From Microdochium bolleyi (Eukaryota > Ascomycota > Sordariomycetes > Xylariales > Microdochiaceae): a stretch of DNA of 64,000 nt. Every line of letters starts with the position of its first letter. The stretch's first letter is position 1. Position numbers and translations under genes: made by a program. Positions 55,914-64,000 of this stretch are shown one piece after another. The DNA lies in assembly GCA_001566295.1 (NCBI GenBank), contig KQ964287.1, positions 1 to 64,000 of the forward strand, given 5' to 3'. A model generated the notes under the pieces. It was given only the letters and a program-made list of their open reading frames with translations. It was not told where the DNA came from and made no database searches.

Positions 55914-58900
55914 TGCAGGAGTTCTTAGGGTGTTAATTAACGACAGTGTAAGCAGGGAGATGTCTGGTCACGGTCGGGGAAAGACAGATCAGATCCGAAA
56001 CAGACCTAAAATAAGTCTCCCTCCTATTATCTGAGGCAGATGGGCATACAAGGTAGCAGAGCCTTAAGTTAAATGTGGAGCGAAACGACGAGTCAGTCCT
56101 CTCATTGACCTCACATGATTTTGATCCTAGTCATCCATGTTGTTGGCGCACTATCATCAGACCTAGCCGAACTGTAGCGTCAAGGAATCAAGGCTGTGGC
56201 TATGATGAGGAGTCCTGTAACAATACATGTGCCTCATGCTACGGGGCTTCACAAACAGCCATAGCCTTGCCCCTGTATCAGGCAGAGGTGATCTGCATGA
56301 TTCTGTACGGGATGGTAAGCCTCACGGTGTACATGGCTGCACGGCGGATGTAGAGCCTGCATCCGCGGACCCAGCTACATAGCTGGAGATCCGTGAGTTT
56401 CGCCGGTGTCGTGACTTTTCCACAACACCTGGCGGTGGCGGTGAAGCCAGTCCGAGACCAAGCCGTGCAGGTAATAACTTGAACGTTGCATGCTGCGAGG
56501 CTGCGACTCGCAGGCACTACTGCATACTGCGTTGGTCGCACCTGTGTTTGTGAGGCTGACTCTGCATACGCGCGCATGCGGGTCTGGGGCGAGGTCATCT
56601 TACCTGTCCGTAAATGCCCCACCCCGCCTGAGTGGCCTCCTCACAGCGACCATCAGGGGGCTGCAGGTGGGGTGCTGGCTGCTTGCCAGGCTCGAGGGCA
56701 ACTTGTGACGGGTTAGTGGTGGCTCCACTCACATCCACTCGCGCGCTTTTGGTGCCGTTTGGAATCGCTTCTGGTTCTGTGTTCTGTTCCTCTGTGAAGC
56801 ACCCTTGCTCTCTCTGCCCTCTGCGTCAACTAAGCACCGGGTGCAGACACCTGCTTCCTGGCCCTTGTAATTCCACCACTTCCAACAGGATCCTGGCCTT
56901 TCATTCACCTGCACCTTCCGGGCCGTTATTCTTACATTAGACGGTGCTCTCCACGGAGAAGTGCAAGCCTTGTGTCTCTATTACAGTGAAAATATTTCGG
57001 TCTACTTCCCTGGTTCCGAGGCAAGCTGCTGGAGGCTTGGTAGAGGGACTTCTTATACTAAAGATCGAATTTCAGATAACCATTTGGGATACACCCCGAC
57101 TCTAAAGTGAGCAGAAGGAGTGGGCTCTAAAGCCATTATTGCGCAAATTCGTCATCCCGAACGAACGTGGCCTTTCATCAGAGGTTTCCTATAACCGTCA
57201 CTTTCTCCCAGTGTCGACAAGCCGGGGTGTGCGGTAGTCCTCTGCCGGATGTGGTGGCCCCGGCATCCGGGGCGGCCGGGCGGGTGGGTCAGACAAGGCT
57301 GCGGCCTCTGTACATTGCTTCATTTCCACAGGGTCGTGCACTATATATGCACGATCCCTACAACTATCCTAGTCCCGCTAAGATTACAATTAGCGCGGAT
57401 CGTCTAGTTCAGGCTCGTTCTAATGATAGCCGGTCCGCCACCCACGTATTGCCCTCACACCACAGCGCGTAGACCTGGCTCATCACACTAGCCCTGCATG
57501 CATCACCGAGTCAGGGCCTTGCCGGGCTCTTCTTGATATCACATACTTTTAGACCCAGCTTACGCAGTGCCCCTGGAACAATCGCGATGTAACTAGATAC
57601 GGTCGCATGGGAGGCACTAGGCACGTCAACATGGTGGAGTGACGAACGTCGAGCTTGCCACAATATGGAAGGCAAGTTGGTGGCTGACGATACGTCACAT
57701 CGTATATCTATAATGCTAATCGGTGTAGCCTCTCGGTGCAGGGTTTGGAAGTAGCTCCTAGCCGGTCAAGGTCGACCGGTAGCACTAAGGAGAACATTTG
57801 CCCAGCTGCAGCCGATCCCCGGTCAAGCCAAGCCTTGCGATTTCTCGGTGAGTTTTTGGCAGGGCTGAAGGTCACTGCTGTGCCTCATATGACTGAATAT
57901 GCAAGTTTCCCCCCAGCCCCGTTGGGCTCCTTGCCGACGCAGACCAATGCGGCTACTGCGTCGCGGAACATCCGGGATTTCATGTGCGCTTGCCTTGAGT
58001 GACTGTCATGCTCACTCCCACGACCTCTGACGCAAGGAAAGTGGACCTGCGGCCGCTGCCGCGGTGCACTAGCGTATATCTGCGATAACACGGGCCACCG
58101 ACTCAAGGTGTCACGCGGCCCGAAGCCAAACTCCCCTGCCGGCGAGGCTACCAGGAGCCCAACACCAAGGCTGGTGACGCGTCTGAGAGGGACCGCGGTG
58201 GGCGGGACTCAAGTGCGGCGTAGCCTGGATTGTCATAGTTCAACATCGAAGTCCAGACTGGGAGGAGGAAAATGGCTACGAACACGCCGGGCCGACAGGA
58301 CCTGACCAGCTGACGGGACCTTGTTGTTAGCTCAGGTATGGTACGACCTACAATAACGGCGGCGCATCGTGACTTGAACGAATTGCTGGTGACAGCTTGT
58401 GTCCAATTGGGTTTTGCCCGGCGAAATTGTGAGGAGGTAGTGCATAACGAATATCCATGTTACCGCGAGAGCTTACTGCGAAGATCCGGCTGGACGTTGG
58501 CGAACCATGTCTAGAGTTTTAATAGACCAGCTGGGGTTGAATCCAGTGAGGCGTGTTTCTAATCGTTATCTACCAGTGCGGCGGACAGTCCCTTTAGGCG
58601 CCGAAGTTCGCCAGTGTCCGCTGGCACAATACCAACGCCGGAGGGCACTCAGAGGGTCGAGCCCCGCATCAACGCAGTTCTCACCATTTCTCTTCTATTC
58701 GACCACATTAGAGCTGACCACAGCCAGGCCCGACCTATGGAACGTGGTTAAGGCAGGATTCTTCGCGACGAGCCGACTGTCGAACCCGCCAAGAAGCTGA
58801 CTATACATCACTGTGCGGCTCACATAGAGGTATAGATGGAGTTCTGGAGGGCTGGAGTGGTGAACGGAGTGGCAGATGGAGTGCACAGCGCTCCAATCCA

Positions 58901-59412
58901 CCGGCGAACTAGGAAACAACAGCCCACTTACTGACAAAAACAATTAATGTAAAGTGTGGAGTATGTCGATCATTGAACCACCCAAGAACGTTCAGAAACA
59001 CACGTAGGGCTTCCCGAACCCTGTTCCGTCCACGTCACATGTCAGGACACGAGCGGCTGAGGCGTCAAAGCTTTTGCACCCTTGTTCTTGCCTTAAGCGC
59101 GAACCAGTAGTAAACCTGCCGCCCGCAGCACAGCCACCCGACGGCCTGAGCACGAGCAGATGTAGCGACTCTAACCTCGATATATCTATTGCAGGTCATA
59201 TCTACTTCCGGTTACACCTGCCGCGCCCCTGATTTAGAGGATAGCCTTCCTGCGTGATCAGGGTCAATCAATGAGGCTCGTTGATCATATGCAGGCCGGC
59301 CTCTCCCAAGGGCAGAATACATATCAGAATCAGAGCAACATGTGTACGACACAGCCTCGTCTTCATTGTGCAGTTCTCCCATACACGACCATCTCCGTAA
59401 TCGCTGCCCCGC
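55914..59412. other. Long gene-poor interval
   Basis: 3.5 kb with only short, mutually overlapping frames, none with a convincing domain or signal peptide. The first ~120 bp are presumably the promoter of the M16 protease gene. Confidence 0.4.
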
Positions 59413-60606
59413 ATGGTTTCTCCTCAACATCGCATTGCCAGGTCGGGGGCACCCCCTACTGAGGAGGAGCTGCGCATGGAAGGATTACATCGACCTGTGG
59501 ACAACAAACGCATCGACCCATCCCTGTTTCCGGATGAGCAGCTCAACGTAGCCGCAGATTCGCCGCCTCGGGGACAACAAGAGACTTTGGACATAATCGC
59601 CATCCGTTACTCAGCACGTCCAGCTCCAGCAGCTGCCACGCCCATTTCTTCGGCGAATATCAATCCTGGCTTGCCTGGTATCCCTGCTGCGCTACTAGAG
59701 GACGGCACCAGCACTAAGGTCTCTCTTAAGCGCTCCTTTTCTTTCACAGTCTTATTCCCAGTACAATCGCGATCGAACTGTGGCGGCGCTTCTTCTGATC
59801 AGCCCCAGCAGACCCGATCTTTTACAAAACAGCCGTGCTTCTTCCGGGGAAGGCTTCGTTATGGGACAAACACCAACACCTACACTGTCACTTTCACTGA
59901 GGCTGCTAGCTATAAAACCCTCCAGGTTTCTCTTCCACGAGATAGTGAGCGAGTCACTTTTTCGGTGGAGTTATATGATCGGCAACTCGATCCGTCCGGT
60001 GAGAAACCTCTTCGCAGGTTTTCTGAAATCCAGTTGGACAGCACCCCGGCAGCGTACGAGCTGGAGCTGAATGCCAAAGATCTCCTCATCTGGGTTGAAG
60101 ATGCCCGAAAGCGCGGTGCCGACAATATTATGTGCATTGAAGATGACACAGCGGCGATGATGCGCCGCAAAACATTTCCTCAACGCACAGACGCGCGGGC
60201 TGAGGACGATGGCTGCCGACCTCCCCTACATAACTCCCCACCCTCCGAGCAGATCGCAGGACACAAACTCAATGCACTGGCAAAATACACCAGACAGTTC
60301 GCATTGCAGGGGGAACAATATAATGGCATCATACCGAGCTACGCTAGCTATGCGCCGCAACCGCCAATGCAAATGCTCCTCCCCGGAGCTTTAGCACGCA
60401 CGACTGCAGAGCAGTTCCCGACAACCCTAGGAAACCCCATTATCATACCCAATAACACTTCCAGGCCCAAGAGAAAGGCCGCGGGATCGACAGCTGAAAT
60501 GACCAACAAAAGGCCGCAGACATCCATCGCCCGCTCGTCTAGTGCCTCTGACGCAAGCGTAGGTCCCAGCCTACAGCAGATACCCGTGGCTCTTACTATA
60601 TATTGA
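59413..60606 (+). CDS. Orphan hypothetical protein
   Basis: 397 aa from ATG 59413, intronless. The N-terminal part is Pro/Ala-rich and disordered. A central beta-rich block (CFFRGRLRYGTNTNTYTVTF, SYKTLQVSLPRDSERVTFSV, YDRQLDP) could be a small globular domain. A helical segment (AYELELNAKDLLIWVEDARK) follows. The C-terminal third is Gln/Pro/Ser-rich with a basic patch (SRPKRKAAG) that may be a nuclear signal. No known domain is recognised. Codon use appears ordinary and the frame is long, which supports a real gene. Confidence 0.5.
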   Translation: MVSPQHRIARSGAPPTEEELRMEGLHRPVDNKRIDPSLFPDEQLNVAADSPPRGQQETLDIIAIRYSARPAPAAATPISSANINPGLPGIPAALLEDGTSTKVSLKRSFSFTVLFPVQSRSNCGGASSDQPQQTRSFTKQPCFFRGRLRYGTNTNTYTVTFTEAASYKTLQVSLPRDSERVTFSVELYDRQLDPSGEKPLRRFSEIQLDSTPAAYELELNAKDLLIWVEDARKRGADNIMCIEDDTAAMMRRKTFPQRTDARAEDDGCRPPLHNSPPSEQIAGHKLNALAKYTRQFALQGEQYNGIIPSYASYAPQPPMQMLLPGALARTTAEQFPTTLGNPIIIPNNTSRPKRKAAGSTAEMTNKRPQTSIARSSSASDASVGPSLQQIPVALTIY

Positions 60607-61579
60607 CAGCAAGACTGACAAGCACATGTGCAGATCGTGTCCGGGTTCAAGCGCCACCTAAATCTTGTATTCGAAGGGAACCTTAATCGATTGCAAAGGC
60701 TTGAAAAGAAGGATCGCGGGACAAGTACGATAGCGTAGATGTACAAAACACGTGTTTCTGAAGCTCCGCAGTAGTGCCATAGCTGATGGTAGCAGCCAGC
60801 AACTTTCTCTTGATCATGATGACAATGATGACGACTCGAACAGCATCATCGACGCTGGATACGAGAGCCTGACCGAGATGCCCGTGCTAGCTTCCCCTGA
60901 CTGCCGCCAATTCTATGGCCTACACGGCTAATATGAAGCCATCACCTAACTCCCAGAGCGCCCGCCTTGCCAAATGCGCTCAGGGGAGCCTGCCTGCACC
61001 ATGCCCTCGCGTCGCCGCATGGACTCAGGGCGCAGTCACTACCACCACCACTCCTTTGTCGGACAAACACCAATGCAGCTCACGTCATACTGGCACATTG
61101 CCATATCCAAATCGCTCAGAAAGCCAGAGAGCACCCGCAATCCATCTCACTTCACTAATTCCCAGTATAATGTGTATGCGCGCACGTGAGTCTATGAGTG
61201 GCGATGAGACTGTGAGTACACTTTATATGGTGCGCTATATATAAAAGATACTAAGCTGGGAACGGTGCCCGGATCTGGGGAAGTTTCATTGTTACAGTAC
61301 AAAGAACTCGATGAGAACAGGACCTAGAGAAACAGGACGTAATAAGCCCAACGAACGAACTTACGAAAGAACTCTCTATTGATAGCAATCCTTCTAAACC
61401 CATATGACGATATAGAGCTTGTCATGCTCTAGTTTTACGCAATGTCTAGTAATAACGTCTTTACGTCATCACCTACACTCTCAGGCGACCTACTTGGGCT
61501 TTAAGACCCCAGCTCAGGATACACAAACGAGTATATTAAACTCTCACCAGTTCTAGAACTTCGCACACGCCTCGAGAAG
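60607..61579. other. Intergenic, no gene seen
   Basis: Contains a strong TATA-like tatatataaaag near 61236. No convincing frame is present apart from short overlapping ones at 60915-61244. Confidence 0.35.
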
Positions 61580-62904
61580 ATGACGGAAAACTCTGGAAAG
61601 CTTTCTGCAAGTGGCCAAGCCGATGTACCGATGTCCAGTGAAGATGTGGAACAGATGCCTGCAAAAGCAGCGTATCAAGAACTCAATAGAATGAGAAGTC
61701 AAGGCGAGATGCCGAAAAGCCCGGAATGTTCCAATCGATTTGCTAAAATACAAGACCGCCTAGATCCCTTGAAGTACTTCGGCGTGGCGTTTGATGAGCC
61801 GGACAAATTGTTAACAACAATGACTGAAACTAGCTGTGTACTCAGTGGCTCAAGAGCGCTGGAGTTCTTTGTGCCCGGCAGCGTAGGCAAAGACTCGGAC
61901 TGGGACTTCTATGTTCCAGGCTTTACGCAGAATGTAGAGAAAATTATGAGTACACTGGAGTCATGCGGCGTAGAATGGAAGATCCCTCTAAAGGAATTCG
62001 ACAAATTCCTATTGGGAAAGACGGAGATATTCGAATGTGCGGCAGCGACCATAAGAAATATAGATGCTTGGATCGAGAAAGCTAGGAGACGGGAGAAACA
62101 GCTTGATCCTGGTCCTTTAGCCGCTAGACGAGAAGCACTTATCCACGCTCTTTACCCGCAAGCATCCAGAAGGGAAGATCACGATATTGCGACTATCACC
62201 TGGAAAAGCAAAAAAGATCTATCACTCGACGTCTCTTGGCTGCATGAGAAGTCAAAACTTAATGCAGGGGAGTGTGTCGAGGCTTCCGGGGGAGGTAGCT
62301 TGTTCTCGTTAGTCAATGGTGAAATCAAAAACAAGAAACAAAAAGTTCAACTCATTATTTGCCACGCTTACGGACAACCTCAAACTGCTTACAGATAATC
62401 TCAAGATTCCATTCATCCATCGTCCAGTGCCTCCTTGCTGGATTCGGGGCTTTTCACTTCTTCTACGATCAAACAGCGCAGAAACAAGGGTACTCTTGGT
62501 TAACCCGGCCAGGTGATAGACCAAGCCCCTATCAAATGAAATTGAAGCATGAGGCGATGGAGAAATACAAGAGCCGCAAATTCGAGTTCCTAGACCCCAA
62601 GGTCTCAGTCCGAGGTTTAGACATCCTCAAAGTTGGGGAGGACCGGAAAGGGAGGATCGACCCGTTTTTTATGGAATGGCCCGGTCTTGTATTCCCCTTC
62701 GAGGCTTCGGACGCCATAACTTATCATGCCGTGAGATGGGTCGTTGATGAATGCGGAACTGAACTTAAGTATAATAAGAATTACCCATATCTACAAAACT
62801 CAGTAAAGCATAGAAGTGGGGCAGAACCAGTCTCTGAACAGGTACAGTGGTCGGGAATCGCTTGCCTAAAGGAAGATCTCCAAAAGAATCACTTTCAACT
62901 CTAG
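61580..62904 (+). pseudogene. Nucleotidyltransferase-like protein with a frame break
   Basis: The first frame (61580-62398) and second frame (about 62390-62904) together read as one protein of about 440 aa. The nucleotidyltransferase hallmark is TSCVLSGSRALEFFV followed by KDSDWDFYVPG (GS motif and D-x-D). Later parts are KVQLIICHAYGQPQ, then in the shifted frame FHSSIVQCLLAGFGAFHFFY and a C-terminal domain (KYKSRKFEFLDP, SDAITYHAVRWVVDEC). Such proteins are common, unnamed, in Pezizomycotina. The break near 62390 is probably a one-base indel. A 50-bp in-phase intron (62345-62394, weak donor GTTCAA, branch-like cttac, acceptor ttacag) would restore the frame but removes a tract that looks coding. 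Confidence 0.55.
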
Positions 62905-64000
62905 AGCTGGTTCGCTACGCTCGTTGCCCTTTACGTATTAGTAGGAAGCTAGATTTGGGGGATAATAGAAACCATACCCTCGAAACACAGGTTGACAATA
63001 GATTGAAGGCTTATGCATAGGCTACTGCTAGTGGTCACTATAACAGGGCCGGGCTGGATCACCAGGCTGACAAGGGCAGGGCCTACCGTACTTTGGTTTA
63101 TATACTTAGACTGTAATTCTCTTTTTGCATAGACACCACCTTCTTTTCCGCAGGCAGTATCACCACCGTGCTCATCGCACAATCAAGCGATCACTTTTAC
63201 CCTCTCCTAACAAATAGATCTCCTTCTCAGAAGCATGATCAGAATTTTTCGCAACTAACAAGAAGCTCGCTACCCACGAGCCCTGTTGTGTTTTTGATTT
63301 TAGCGAGGAGCATGAGAGATATATGTTGGTTGTGAAATCGGAGACTGCACGTTTCGAGAAGTGCTCTCCCCGCAGAAGATCATGAAGTTCTCCCTCGAGA
63401 TAATATGGCTCCCCTCTCGTATTGACAATTCTGCCTCGGTGCCCTCACCAGAACACCCGGCCGTCGAACGACACCACCGCAACCTGGGAACCATTAACCG
63501 AATAGTTCAGTTTTAGGGTTATTTTCCTCATGATCAAGTCATTCCACATATGCCCCAGCTTAGTCCTTTATAATGACCTAAGGATGAAGTAAAGTCTGTG
63601 ACTGAGTTCGTATGCACTCGTGATATGAAGGGTCAATTACACCACGTCACTCGAAAACGGTCTCGTCAGAGAGAATGGTAGCCCCTTCGGATCACTGAGG
63701 TTTCCAAACTTTTAAAGGAAACTATACTATCCGTATACAGCGAAGAAGAAAAGAAGCACTTAACTTAGAGCGATTTACATGTAATGGTGTTCTGTCGCAG
63801 ACGGGTGATAGATGAGACTTGAACGCGGTCTGAGTATATAGATCTATGCTACCGTGAAGTGGGCACGACTCGCAAGCCCCCCATCGATAATACACGGCCC
63901 AGCGCACTCCATGCTTGTAGAAGTGGTAGAGGTATAGTGTAGTAAGTCCAGTTTTCTATTTTATATCGATTTTATCAATATTTAGACTAACTGAACTTAA
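62905..64000. other. Window end, no gene seen
   Basis: No frame with protein character; the final ~100 bp are AT-rich. Confidence 0.35.

Overview
The window reads as nuclear DNA of a filamentous ascomycete (Pezizomycotina; a Sordariomycete, perhaps Hypocreales, is my guess). The reasons are short (about 44-71 bp) GT-AG introns, fungal-only families (2EXR, DUF3455-like, Clr5, FTA2-like, DUF3716-like, BCS1-like ATPases, a chitinase-type tail module), Tc1/mariner and pogo DNA transposons, and nonsense codons of the C-to-T kind that repeat-induced point mutation (RIP) leaves. No bacterial features, rRNA, convincing tRNA or CRISPR were seen. Many genes here are multi-exon. I rebuilt their joins by hand from splice sites and reading phase, so exon borders are predictions.

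Layout. 0.5-8.1 kb: a six-exon secreted Ser/Thr-rich gene carrying chitinase-type tail modules but no catalytic domain, divergent from a second secreted gene; then a 2EXR protein and a small four-cysteine secreted protein beside an AT-rich patch. 8.3-13.7 kb: decayed ORFs, an imperfect ~200-bp tandem repeat, a small Clr5-domain gene, an N-terminal fragment of a phosphotransferase-like gene, and a crippled pogo transposon. 14.0-14.9 kb: a secreted DUF3455-like protein. 15.17-18.20 kb: a 3,024-bp Tc1/mariner-type element bounded by 23-bp inverted repeats and TA duplications, with an intact DD34E transposase and a convergent second gene inside it. 19.2-22.9 kb: two DUF3716-like Cys-motif genes separated by 2 kb of pyrimidine-biased low-complexity DNA. 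25.9-28.6 kb: a divergent pair, FTA2-like (kinase-like fold) and a PD-(D/E)XK-like protein.

31.1-41.5 kb: a BCS1-like AAA ATPase, an ABCG half-transporter, a wrecked GMC oxidoreductase, a BTB protein, a tiny two-exon ORF and a forkhead factor whose recognition helix lacks the usual histidine. 44.9-50.7 kb: a secreted double-psi beta-barrel protein, a divergent nucleoside-hydrolase-like protein and an unrecognised two-exon gene. 51.0-55.9 kb: a second, truncated pogo fragment, then a complete four-exon insulin-degrading-enzyme (M16) gene, the clearest housekeeping gene here. 59.4-62.9 kb: an orphan ORF and a nucleotidyltransferase-like gene with a frame break.

Overall it looks like an accessory, transposon-visited stretch with scattered conserved genes and wide gene-poor gaps. 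The most unusual object is the two-gene mariner element. No single operon-like or metabolic pathway joins the genes.
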